Below are positions 9,015 to 16,623 of a DNA stretch of 45,494 nucleotides, piece by piece. The stretch is taken from positions 1 to 45,494 of the forward strand of contig DASXTQ010000120.1 in NCBI GenBank assembly GCA_036505295.1, in the 5' to 3' direction. Numbering within the stretch: position 1 is the first letter of the stretch; every line of letters begins with the position of its first letter. Position numbers and translations under genes: made by a program. Origin of the DNA: WS-7 sp036505295 (lineage in GTDB: Bacteria; Eisenbacteria; RBG-16-71-46; SZUA-252). Under the pieces are notes generated by a model. The model did no database searches, was not told the origin of the DNA, and saw nothing but the letters and a program-made list of their open reading frames with translations.

Positions 9015-10133
9015 CTAGACGAGATTCTCTTTGTGCTCGAACGGCTTCCAGGACTCGTCGGACGTTGCGTGAATGCCCTTCACGCGGAGCTCGAACTCGG
9101 TCGGATTGGAGCAGTAGCGGAGGGCCGTCTCGAGACTGATCTTCCCCTCCGTGTGATGTTTCATGATTGCCTGGTCGAAGGTCTGCATCCCATATTGGGA
9201 GACGCCCTCCTGGATCGCGCTCTTGATGAGGGACGTCTTCTCTGGATCCAGGAGGTACTCGCGGATCGTGGCGGTGACCGTCATGACCTCCGCCGCCGGG
9301 ATGCGTCCCCCCTGATCGGACCGAGGCATGAGCCTCAACGCGATGACCGCCTCAAGCGTCGCGGAGAGCATGTACCGGGTCTCCTCATGCTGGTGAGGCG
9401 GGAAGAAAGAGAGGATCCGGTTGATCGTCTGCGGCGCGTCGGTCGTGTGGAGAGTGGAGAGCACGAGATGGCCGGTGTCGGCCGCCATGAGCGCCGTCTG
9501 CATCGTCTCCGCGTCCCGGACCTCCCCGATCAGAATCACGTCGGGATCCTGCCTCAAAATATGTTTCAAGCCCTCGGCGAAGGATGCGGTATCCAGCCCT
9601 ACCTCGCGCTGGGAGATGGTGCTCTTCTTGTCGCGGTACAGGAACTCGACGGGGTCTTCGATCGTGATCACGTTTCGCGCCACGGTCCGGTTTACGGAGT
9701 CGATCATCGCCGCCAGCGTGGTGGATTTGCCGCTCCCGACCGTGCCGCACACCAGCACGAGTCCGCGCGGGCGGCCCGCGATCTCCTCGATCACCGTCGG
9801 TAGATTCAGCTCCTCAAAGGATGGAATCGTGGCCGGCACCTGCCGAAACACCATCGCGATGGTTCCACGCTGCTGGTAGAAGTTGCTGCGGAAACGCGAA
9901 AGGCCGGTGACCCCAAAGGCGAAGTCCACCTCCTTGGTGTCCTCGAATATCTTCTTCTGCTTCGGCGTCAGGATCTGATCGACGACCGCCTCGAGATCCG
10001 CTTGGGATGGTGCAGGCTCGTCGAGCGTGGTCAGGGCACCGTCCACGCGCGCGGTGGGCTTCGTGCCGACTTTGACGTGAAGGTCGGACGCTTTGAGTTC
10101 CACCATCTTTTGCAGCACTCGCTTGATGTTCAT
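9015..10133 (-). CDS. pilT: PilT/PilU-like type IV pilus retraction ATPase
   Basis: A 372-residue hexameric secretion ATPase that would power pilus retraction at the inner membrane. It has the N-terminal PAS-like domain (ASDLHVK near 15-21), Walker A GTVGSGKST at 130-138, an Asp box (TIEDPVEF), a Walker B region ending ILIGEVRDAETM and a His box (TGHLVLSTLHT). Walker A reads GTVGSGKST where PilT usually has GPTGSGKST. The C-terminus lacks the classic AIRNLIRE motif and reads GMQTFDQAI, closer to PilU. The ATG at 10133 follows a GGAGG-rich site; a GTG two codons upstream is a weaker start. It sits between accB and accC with no other pilus gene in the window. Confidence 0.87.
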   Translation of the reverse strand: MNIKRVLQKMVELKASDLHVKVGTKPTARVDGALTTLDEPAPSQADLEAVVDQILTPKQKKIFEDTKEVDFAFGVTGLSRFRSNFYQQRGTIAMVFRQVPATIPSFEELNLPTVIEEIAGRPRGLVLVCGTVGSGKSTTLAAMIDSVNRTVARNVITIEDPVEFLYRDKKSTISQREVGLDTASFAEGLKHILRQDPDVILIGEVRDAETMQTALMAADTGHLVLSTLHTTDAPQTINRILSFFPPHQHEETRYMLSATLEAVIALRLMPRSDQGGRIPAAEVMTVTATIREYLLDPEKTSLIKSAIQEGVSQYGMQTFDQAIMKHHTEGKISLETALRYCSNPTEFELRVKGIHATSDESWKPFEHKENLV

Positions 10134-10155
10134 CCCCACTCCCCTCCCGGGCAGG

Positions 10156-10608
10156 CTACGCCGCGGTGTCGGACTCCACCAGGAACAGCGTCTGCCCGTA
10201 CTCCACGGGCTGCGCGTTTTCTACGAGGATCCGGGCGATGCGGCCCTCCACTTCGGATTCGATTTCGTTCATGAGCTTCATCGCTTCGACAATGCAGACG
10301 GTCTGCCCGACGGTGATCGGGCTGTTTTCTTCGACGTAGGGATCGGCGTCCGGAGCGGGCGCCCGATAGAACGTACCAACCATCGGAGACTTGATTGGAA
10401 CGAGGTTCGCCGGCGGCTTCCCGTCGGCGTCGTGACGCTCGCTTGCGCCGCCGTGCGTCTCCGCCGTGGCTGCCGCTACCGGCATCACGGTATCGCCACC
10501 CGGGCGACGGACGCGCACCGTCGTGAACCAACGGCGCACCTCGATTTCCGCAAGATCCTCCTCGCGCATGACCGCCACCATTTCGCGGACCCATTTGCGA
10601 AGATTCAT
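10156..10608 (-). CDS. accB: Biotin carboxyl carrier protein of acetyl-CoA carboxylase
   Basis: A 150-residue carrier whose C-terminal biotinyl domain holds the EAMKLMNEI motif, with the biotinylated lysine at residue 111. A variable His/Asp/Gly-rich linker (about residues 38-68) separates a short N-terminal helix from this domain. Its ATG overlaps the aroQ stop as ATGA. The next gene downstream is the pilT-like ATPase after 22 bases, then accC. Confidence 0.95.
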   Translation of the reverse strand: MNLRKWVREMVAVMREEDLAEIEVRRWFTTVRVRRPGGDTVMPVAAATAETHGGASERHDADGKPPANLVPIKSPMVGTFYRAPAPDADPYVEENSPITVGQTVCIVEAMKLMNEIESEVEGRIARILVENAQPVEYGQTLFLVESDTAA

Positions 10609-11069
10609 CGAGTCTTCCTGCCTTTTCCCGGCGCCTTGAGCCGCGAGGCGAGCTCGCGGAGCCCCAGCTCATAGCTCCGTGCCCCGAAGCCCATGATGAC
10701 ACCTGAGGCGTAGGCCCCCGTCAAGCTGACCGAGCGCGCCGCCTCCCGTGCGTAGAGGTTCGTGAGATGCACCTCGACCACCGGGACCGTCATCGCGCGG
10801 ATCGTGTCCGCGAGAGCCACGCTTGTATGGGAGAAGCCGCCCGGGTTGATGAGACAACCCTGGGCGGCCCTCGTCGCGACCGTCAAGCGGTCGATGAGCG
10901 CGCCTTCGTGATTGGTTTGAAAACACTCCACCCCGAGCCCAAGGTCTTCCCCGAGCTTCTTGAGCTTCCGGTCGATCGACCGCAGCGTCTCGCGCCCGTA
11001 GAGCTCGGGCTCACGGGAACCCAGGAGGTCCAAGTTCGGGCCGTGCAAAACCCATACGGTCCGCGCCAT
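10605..11069 (-). CDS. aroQ: Type II 3-dehydroquinate dehydratase
   Basis: A 154-residue dodecameric-type dehydratase converting 3-dehydroquinate to 3-dehydroshikimate in the shikimate pathway. Motifs match the family: GPNLDLLGSREPELYG near residues 9-24 with the active-site tyrosine, QTNHEGALID near 54-63, NPGGFSHTSVALADTI near 77-92 with the catalytic histidine, and EVHLTNLYARE. The start at 11069 shares one base with the upstream TPR gene's TGA (TGATG); the frame to 11189 is spurious. aroB lies two genes upstream, so two consecutive pathway steps share this operon. Confidence 0.95.
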   Translation of the reverse strand: MARTVWVLHGPNLDLLGSREPELYGRETLRSIDRKLKKLGEDLGLGVECFQTNHEGALIDRLTVATRAAQGCLINPGGFSHTSVALADTIRAMTVPVVEVHLTNLYAREAARSVSLTGAYASGVIMGFGARSYELGLRELASRLKAPGKGRKTR

Positions 11070-11896
11070 CAGCCCGAGCCGCCCTTCAGCCTTCTCACCC
11101 ACGTCTCGAAAGCCGACTTGTTCTGCTCCGTCTTCGCAGGCTTGAAGAACTCTGGGACGGGCGGCGGGTTCCGGGGAAGCTCCGTCCAATCGGTCACCGA
11201 CAGGGGCTCCGGAACCTGCTTCGGCTCCATCACAGAGGGTGCCGCGACGTCACCGCCTGCTTCAGGCGGGATCGTGGGCTCCCCGAGGCGCTCCAGCGCC
11301 ATCTCCTGGAAATCCTGCACGTTGGTGTCGTAGGGTTTCGGCGCCTCGGCGTCGAAGGACTCGATCGTGTGCAGACCAAGAGATATCTCGCCTAAGTATT
11401 CCTCCTCCCGTGGCGGCTGAACCGGCTGCCACGTGAGCTCCCCCTGGGCTACCACCAGATCAGGCGGCCTCACCTCGGGGAATTCTCCCGACGTGATCTG
11501 ATGAAGCGCCGTTTGCGATTCGAGATCGCCGGGATCGATGCGGCAGACCGCGCGGTAGAAGTCGGAGGCGGCGCTGTGATTTCCCTCGTGGGAGAGGATT
11601 CCCGCGAGGGCCTTGAGCGCGACGACGTTCTCCCGGTCCAGCTGGACCGCGCTCTCGAACTGGGCGCGCGCTTCGGCCAGACGGCCGGCCGCCAGGTAGC
11701 AACGGCCTAGGACGATGCGGTCCCCAACGCCTTGCCCAGACCGGCCCCGCCGTTCCTCGCAGAGGCGAATCGCTTCTTCGATTCTCCCCTGTTCCCGCAT
11801 GCGCTCCGCGAGCGGAAGGTATAGCGGCGACGACGGATCCTGCGTCGCGATCCGTTCGAGGAGAGCGATTGAATCGTAGCGTGCGTCCTCGGACAT
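11069..11896 (-). CDS. Tetratricopeptide-repeat protein of unknown role
   Basis: A 275-residue soluble protein with no signal peptide. The first half (about residues 1-135) is made of TPR helices, with YLPLAERMREQGRIEEAIRLCEE and ALKALAGILSHEGNHSAASDFYR as typical units (shown in part by position: near 25-48 and 93-115). The second half is Pro/Glu-rich and probably disordered, ending in a short helix (SAFETWVRRLKGG). It sits between aroB (7-base gap) and aroQ (1-base overlap). TPRs usually bind partner proteins; no specific function can be assigned. Confidence 0.75.
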   Translation of the reverse strand: MSEDARYDSIALLERIATQDPSSPLYLPLAERMREQGRIEEAIRLCEERRGRSGQGVGDRIVLGRCYLAAGRLAEARAQFESAVQLDRENVVALKALAGILSHEGNHSAASDFYRAVCRIDPGDLESQTALHQITSGEFPEVRPPDLVVAQGELTWQPVQPPREEEYLGEISLGLHTIESFDAEAPKPYDTNVQDFQEMALERLGEPTIPPEAGGDVAAPSVMEPKQVPEPLSVTDWTELPRNPPPVPEFFKPAKTEQNKSAFETWVRRLKGGSG

Positions 11897-11903
11897 AACC
11901 CCC

Positions 11904-12989
11904 TCAGGGTCTCTGGACGAGGCTCGTAATTACCTCGCGGAGCGGGGTAAGCGAATGTAGTTCATAGGTGTTAGCTGCTCCGATCGCGGGGGACAATACC
12001 ATTCGAGGACGCGTCCGTCCACGCTTCTTGTCCGTCTGCAGCGCACTCCAGAAGGCAGGCCCCGGCAAACGGTTCAGCCTGACCGGAAGACCCAGCAAAC
12101 GCAGAAGATCCTCGATCCCAGCCGCGGCGGTCGGGTCGAGCCCCGCCAGGCGGACGCTCAACCTGGACGCCGCGACCATCCCGATCGAGATCGCCTCGCC
12201 GTGGGTGAATCGGTTGTAACCGTACGAGGCCTCGAGCGCGTGCCCCACGGTGTGCCCAAAGTTCAAGTGCTGCCGAATTCCCCGATCTTCCGGATCGCGG
12301 GAGACATACCACGCCTTCTCCCTCGCCGCGGTGCGGATCAAGCTCGTGACGGGGGCGTCAACCGCGCCGTGCCGCGCGAGGCGGCGCAGGCTCGCGAGAA
12401 GCGCGGGGCGGCGGATGACGCCGATTTTCACGATCTCGGCCAACCCCGAACGGAACGCCCGCGGCGAAAGCGTCCTCAGTGCCTCGGGATCGCAGAAGAC
12501 GCCGCGGGGGTGATGAAAGGCGCCAAGGAGATTCTTTCCCAGAGGGAGATTGATCCCCACCTTTCCGCCGATTCCTGCGTCGGCCTGCGCGAGAAGTGTC
12601 GTCGGGAAGACGACCCACTCGAGCCCACGTGCGTAGGCCGCGGCCGCGAACCCGGCGATGTCGGAGACCACGCCCCCGCCGAGTGCTAAGACCGTGACGG
12701 ACCGGTCGACGTGCCACCGGGCCCAGCGCTCGCACAGGCGGCGCACGCTGGCGAGGGTCTTCGTGCGCTCCCCCGGCGGAAGGGCGATGGTGTGGGGCGT
12801 GAATCCGGCGCGGCGAAGGCTTGCGAGGAATCGAGCGCCGTAGAGCCGCGCGACGGTCCGATCGGTGACCACGAGAACCTTCCCTGAGTCTCGGATCCGA
12901 AGCATCGCATCGCCGGCACGCGCGAGAATCCCCGGGGCCACCCGGATCGGGTATCGGATCCGCCCTCGGGGGATGGAAACCGAGATCAT
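11904..12989 (-). CDS. aroB: 3-dehydroquinate synthase
   Basis: A 361-residue NAD-dependent, metal-dependent cyclase turning DAHP into 3-dehydroquinate, the second step of the shikimate pathway. It shows the NAD-binding GGGVVSDIAGF segment near residue 105, PTTLLAQADAGIGGKVGIN near 129-147, and the metal-binding histidines in LNFGHTVGHALE and HGEAISIGM near 245-270. Its ATG overlaps the stop of the DUF4837 gene... in transcription order aroB follows after that gene's upstream neighbour; specifically, aroB's start at 12989 overlaps the stop of the DUF4837 gene as ATGA. Confidence 0.96.
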   Translation of the reverse strand: MISVSIPRGRIRYPIRVAPGILARAGDAMLRIRDSGKVLVVTDRTVARLYGARFLASLRRAGFTPHTIALPPGERTKTLASVRRLCERWARWHVDRSVTVLALGGGVVSDIAGFAAAAYARGLEWVVFPTTLLAQADAGIGGKVGINLPLGKNLLGAFHHPRGVFCDPEALRTLSPRAFRSGLAEIVKIGVIRRPALLASLRRLARHGAVDAPVTSLIRTAAREKAWYVSRDPEDRGIRQHLNFGHTVGHALEASYGYNRFTHGEAISIGMVAASRLSVRLAGLDPTAAAGIEDLLRLLGLPVRLNRLPGPAFWSALQTDKKRGRTRPRMVLSPAIGAANTYELHSLTPLREVITSLVQRP

Positions 12990-13951
12990 CGGGCGGTCAG
13001 CGTCTCCGCGATCGCCTGAAGCTCGCGGAGATAGGGGAGTTTCGGCCTCCCCGGAGCGAAGACGGAGAGGTCCACATAGAACCGTCTTCCCTCCCGCGCG
13101 ACTTCGTAGAAGCGGTACGGTCCGGCGGCGCTCACCTCCTCGTCTTCCCAGCGGCCGTGGATCTGCCGGACCGCGCCGGCGAGCTCGCCCGAAGTGAGTG
13201 TCGGTTCCACCAGGTCGAGCGTCCGCTCGTTGGGCCGGAACGCGCGAGCGAGCGCATCGCGCGCACTCCTCAAGTCGGGGCCACGGTCCGCGTCGGTCGG
13301 CATGATCCGAAGAAGCCGCGCGGGCGGGCCCTCGTCCAGGAGAAGCGCGGCTTTCGTGCGGGGATGCACCCGCAGCGTGTACCCGCGCGGGACCTGGAGG
13401 CTGAACCCCGCGAGGCGCCGGAGATTCTTCTCGGCGTCGTGATCGCGAGGGAGCGCCAGGAGCCGGGCGCGGACCGTGGAGAACGTGGCGCGGTCCAGCT
13501 CCTCGAAGAGGCGGTTCTGGTAACGCTGAAGCGCAGGAAGAAGATCAGCTCTCGTTTCGGTCCAGAAAATACCCGCGGCCTGTCCACGAAGCCACACGTC
13601 CGGAGAAAACACGAACGGCGCTCCGGCGGTCGCGAGTGGAGCCCTCAGAGGCTCGAGCTGATCGGGGATCCTCCCCTTCGGACCAAAACCCAGAAAAAGC
13701 ACAGTCCGCGCGCGGTACGCGCCGGGATCGTCCGCGGTCGCGAGATGCACGTCGTAGGCAGTCTCGTCTTCGATCCGGATCGCGGGACGCTCCACGACGG
13801 CGCGCAAGAGCAGGACCTCGGGGGAGTCGGCTGGGAGCATGGTCACGATCGTGAGCTCGCGGCTGCCTCCTTCCGCGAAGGGGCGGCCGCCGCAACCCGA
13901 CGCGGCGATCGCGAGCAGGAAAACGGCCGCAACTCTCGTCGTGAACGCCAT
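12986..13951 (-). CDS. DUF4837-family lipoprotein
   Basis: A 321-residue predicted lipoprotein: the signal peptide ends AIAASGC with the lipidated Cys near residue 20. The mature protein has two similar halves, each with a Phe/Tyr-rich segment, as in DUF4837 proteins of the FCB group (for example FSLQVPRGYTLRVHP and YRFYEVAREGRRFYVDLSVF). Function is unknown in the family. The ATG at 13951 was chosen because the 72 residues upstream are low-complexity sequence antisense to the region before it and lack a signal peptide. Its stop overlaps the aroB start as ATGA. It follows the HtrA-like gene by 67 bases. Confidence 0.78.
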   Translation of the reverse strand: MAFTTRVAAVFLLAIAASGCGGRPFAEGGSRELTIVTMLPADSPEVLLLRAVVERPAIRIEDETAYDVHLATADDPGAYRARTVLFLGFGPKGRIPDQLEPLRAPLATAGAPFVFSPDVWLRGQAAGIFWTETRADLLPALQRYQNRLFEELDRATFSTVRARLLALPRDHDAEKNLRRLAGFSLQVPRGYTLRVHPRTKAALLLDEGPPARLLRIMPTDADRGPDLRSARDALARAFRPNERTLDLVEPTLTSGELAGAVRQIHGRWEDEEVSAAGPYRFYEVAREGRRFYVDLSVFAPGRPKLPYLRELQAIAETLTAR

Positions 13952-14018
13952 AGTCGGTCCGCAGGCTACCACACCGTGCGGGGCTGGACTAGCGCGCGGG
14001 GAGAGCTCGAGGGTTGCG

Positions 14019-15212
14019 CTAGCGGGCGGGGGCGGATTCGAGCTGCTTGATCTGCTCCTCGATCTTTTGCGTTTCTTGCTCGAGCTTTCGAAGGGAGCGT
14101 CTGAGGCGCCCCAGCTCCGCGGCGCGGTTCGGCGGGGGCGGAGCGGAGGGCGCGCCGACCGCAGCACCGAGCGTCGTGCGCATCGGAAAGATCTCCGCGC
14201 CGCGCGAGACGGTCATTTCGACTTCATCCCCGGGCCTGAGGGAGCGCACGAGCGAGGTGATTTCCTCGCCCGAACGGATGACGGATCCCTCGAAGGCAAG
14301 AATTCGATCTCCAGTTTTGATCCCCGCCTGCGCGGCCGGGCTCTGCGGGACGACGCCCTCCACGAGCACGCCGAGCGTGTCGGGGAGGAGTCCGCGCCGC
14401 ATCTGGATTCCGAGGAACGCGCGCCGCACGCTCCCGAATTCTTCGAGGTCATCGGCGATGCGCTGCAGCTGGTCGACGGGGAGTGCGATCAGGAGATCGG
14501 TCGATTGCTTCCGGTCGGGGCCATCGGGTTCGACCACGGGTGACGCCGAGGAGCGGGCCGGAAGGGGTCCCGCGCGTCCCACGACGATCGCGACCCACTC
14601 CCCCGCCTCGTTCAGAACCGCGCCGCCGCTGGCTCCGGGATACGCCGACGCTTCGATCTCGACGATGTCTCCGGAATAGGGAAAGTCCACCCGCTCCCCC
14701 CGGCCCACGACATGACCCAGGGTGATTTGCGGCCGTGTGACGCTCACGTTGGCGATCACCGCCACCCAGGAGCCGATCGCGAGCGATTGGGGAGAGGCTT
14801 GGCGGAGTGGCTGGAGCGGTGGCCCCTCCACCGTGAAGAGCGCCACATTCGATTGCCGGTCCACGCCCCGGATCCGCGCGTCGCGCTGGTTCCCGTCGCC
14901 CAGGAGCACGCCGAAGGTTCCACCGGAGAGCGCCATGCTCGCCGTCGTGAGGACCCGGTGCGGGCTCAGGACGACACCCGTGCCGATGAGGCGCCGCAGA
15001 GGGGCGTCCGGTCTCGGCTTCAAATCCCGCGCGGGGGTCGCGACCATGGTCACGACGCTGGTGCGCGCGGAATCGACGCCGACGAGCAGCGTCGCTTCGT
15101 CGCTCTTGAACGGGAGGATGCTGGCGGCGCCTACGCTGGAGTGGAGAAGCAGGAGCAACGCGAAGGCTGCGAGTGCTGAGGCGCCCGCCGATCGTATTCG
15201 GATCACAGGCAT
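14019..15212 (-). CDS. HtrA/DegS-like S1C protein with degenerate catalytic triad and one PDZ domain
   Basis: A 397-residue exported protein: signal peptide (residues 1-29, ending SVGAA), trypsin-fold domain (about 40-280), one PDZ domain (about 290-370) and a C-terminal coiled coil (about 368-395). The nucleophile is kept in GASGGA (Ser195). The catalytic His of the TNNH motif is replaced by Ser92 (VLTTASMAL), and the Asp of SDIAL is replaced by Asn122 (SNVALF). By family knowledge this should abolish proteolysis, so it is probably a sensing or scaffold protein. It lies 31 bases after the anti-sigma gene, where a DegS-like protease would make sense. The ATG at 15212 is preferred because the signal peptide follows directly. 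Confidence 0.8.
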   Translation of the reverse strand: MPVIRIRSAGASALAAFALLLLLHSSVGAASILPFKSDEATLLVGVDSARTSVVTMVATPARDLKPRPDAPLRRLIGTGVVLSPHRVLTTASMALSGGTFGVLLGDGNQRDARIRGVDRQSNVALFTVEGPPLQPLRQASPQSLAIGSWVAVIANVSVTRPQITLGHVVGRGERVDFPYSGDIVEIEASAYPGASGGAVLNEAGEWVAIVVGRAGPLPARSSASPVVEPDGPDRKQSTDLLIALPVDQLQRIADDLEEFGSVRRAFLGIQMRRGLLPDTLGVLVEGVVPQSPAAQAGIKTGDRILAFEGSVIRSGEEITSLVRSLRPGDEVEMTVSRGAEIFPMRTTLGAAVGAPSAPPPPNRAAELGRLRRSLRKLEQETQKIEEQIKQLESAPAR

Positions 15213-15243
15213 CGCGGATGCACTCCGGTCCGGCGCGTGGCGC

Positions 15244-15939
15244 CTAGAAGATGATGTACACGCCGTCGTCGGGCGTCTGGTTGACGGGGACGACGGTGGG
15301 ATCCTGCCCTTCGGGTCCGCGCTCCAGGTAGAACTTGTCGTTGATGATCTCATCCATGTAGCGCTGTTGCGGGACCATACCGTCCACGACCGAATCGCGC
15401 ATCGCGGCGCGGGTGGGGACGCTCGCCACGACCGGGGCCACGTCGCGATTCGCCGGAGCGGCCGCCCGCTCGGTCTCGCTCACGGGGGCAGCCGGAGCGC
15501 TCGGCCCCATCTCACGCGGTGCGCTGGCGGTTGGCTCAAGCTCTCGAATGGTCACGCCGGGATTGGTGCTCTTCGGGTGGAGGCGTCCCTGGCCCACGGG
15601 AGACAGCATGACCGCGATGAATACGGCGCAGACGCCGGCGCCCACCATGAAGGCGGGGCGCAGCCGGGCTGGGGCGAATAGCTCTCGTATCAGCTCCGCG
15701 GGGCTTGGGCGGAGCCCTTCGCCCGATCGAATCCGAGCGAAGACGTCCTCGTCGAAATGGGCGCTCGGGGCCACCTGGGGCATTCGCTCCATGAGCAGCA
15801 TCGTGGCTCGGACCTCACGCATTCCGAGCGTGCAGCGGCGACACCCCATGAAGTGCGCCTCCAGCGCCCGGCGCTCCTCCTGGCTGATCTCGTCCTCGAT
15901 GTAGGACGAGAACAATGATTCGGCCGACCGGCATTTCAT
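15244..15939 (-). CDS. Zinc-binding anti-sigma factor (ZAS domain, single-pass membrane protein)
   Basis: A 231-residue anti-sigma factor that would hold the adjacent ECF sigma factor at the membrane. The N-terminal zinc motif is clear: Cys3 and His29-x3-Cys33-x2-Cys36 in HFMGCRRC. One membrane helix lies near residues 94-112, followed by an Ala/Pro-rich extracytoplasmic region and a C-terminal tail ending VYIIF. Its ATG overlaps the sigma gene's stop as ATGA, the usual arrangement for a sigma/anti-sigma pair made in balanced amounts. Release would normally need regulated proteolysis; the neighbouring HtrA-like protein looks unable to cut. Confidence 0.88.
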   Translation of the reverse strand: MKCRSAESLFSSYIEDEISQEERRALEAHFMGCRRCTLGMREVRATMLLMERMPQVAPSAHFDEDVFARIRSGEGLRPSPAELIRELFAPARLRPAFMVGAGVCAVFIAVMLSPVGQGRLHPKSTNPGVTIRELEPTASAPREMGPSAPAAPVSETERAAAPANRDVAPVVASVPTRAAMRDSVVDGMVPQQRYMDEIINDKFYLERGPEGQDPTVVPVNQTPDDGVYIIF

Positions 15940-16559
15940 GCGTCCTCCAGATTCAAGTGTGGCTTGAGTCTCTCCTTCAGCATCAGCCGGGCGCGATTGA
16001 TGCGCGACCGGACCGTTCCACCGGGGATACGGAGAATCTCCCCCACTTCCTCGTAGCTCAGTCCTTCGATATCGCGTAGAACGACGGCCTCGCGATACCG
16101 CGCGGGGATCTTCTCGAGCGCTTCCGCCACGCGCCGGCGGATTTCGCTCGCATTCAGATCCTCATCGGGCAGGGGTTTCAGGTCGGGGAACGCGAGCCCC
16201 TGCCCTCCGGAGTCTTCCTCCATCGCATCCAGGCTGAACGTCCCTTTGTGCCGGACTCGACTACGGATTTCGTTCTTGGTCAGATTGACGGCGATCGTAA
16301 AGATCCATGTCGAGAACTTGCCGCTCTTTCGGTAGCGTTCGCGATTCCGATAGACGCGAAGGAATACCTCCTGGCTGATCTCCTCCGCCCGGTCCCGGTC
16401 GTTGATGAACCGGCATACCAGATTCATGATCCGCGAGCGATACCGCTGGACGAGCGCACGGAAGGCCGTCTCGGAGCCCAAAGCACAACGCTCCATGACG
16501 TCTTCATCGGTCAGCTCGGCAAGGTCGAGCTTCTTCAATAGACGCAGCTCGCTGGGCAC
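15936..16559 (-). CDS. ECF (RpoE-type) sigma factor
   Basis: A 207-residue extracytoplasmic-function sigma factor. Region 2 runs from about residue 28 to 95 (RFINDRDRAEEISQEVFLRVY, KFSTWIFTIAVN within it) and region 4 from about 140 to 200 (LSYEEVGEILRIPGGTVRSR). The GTG at 16559 was chosen because it has GGAG seven bases upstream and yields a normal ECF length; the 76 codons upstream lie in the spacer and the TPR gene. A candidate self-recognised promoter lies just before it. It overlaps the anti-sigma gene by four bases. Confidence 0.93.
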   Translation of the reverse strand: MPSELRLLKKLDLAELTDEDVMERCALGSETAFRALVQRYRSRIMNLVCRFINDRDRAEEISQEVFLRVYRNRERYRKSGKFSTWIFTIAVNLTKNEIRSRVRHKGTFSLDAMEEDSGGQGLAFPDLKPLPDEDLNASEIRRRVAEALEKIPARYREAVVLRDIEGLSYEEVGEILRIPGGTVRSRINRARLMLKERLKPHLNLEDA

Positions 16560-16578
16560 ATTACTCTCCGTGGTGGTG

Positions 16579-16606
16579 GATACACCGCGGGGAGCTGGCC
16601 GGTTCC
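16579..16606 (-). promoter_or_regulatory. Candidate ECF-type autoregulatory promoter
   Basis: On the minus strand GGAACC (16606-16601) is followed after 16 bases by TGTATC (16584-16579). GGAACC is the usual -35 core of RpoE-like sigma factors. The predicted start near 16572 leaves a leader of about 13 bases containing the GGAG site and the GTG of the sigma gene. This fits self-activation of the operon. The -10 assignment is inference. Confidence 0.4.
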
Positions 16607-16623
16607 GGAAGGGGTTGGTCTCT

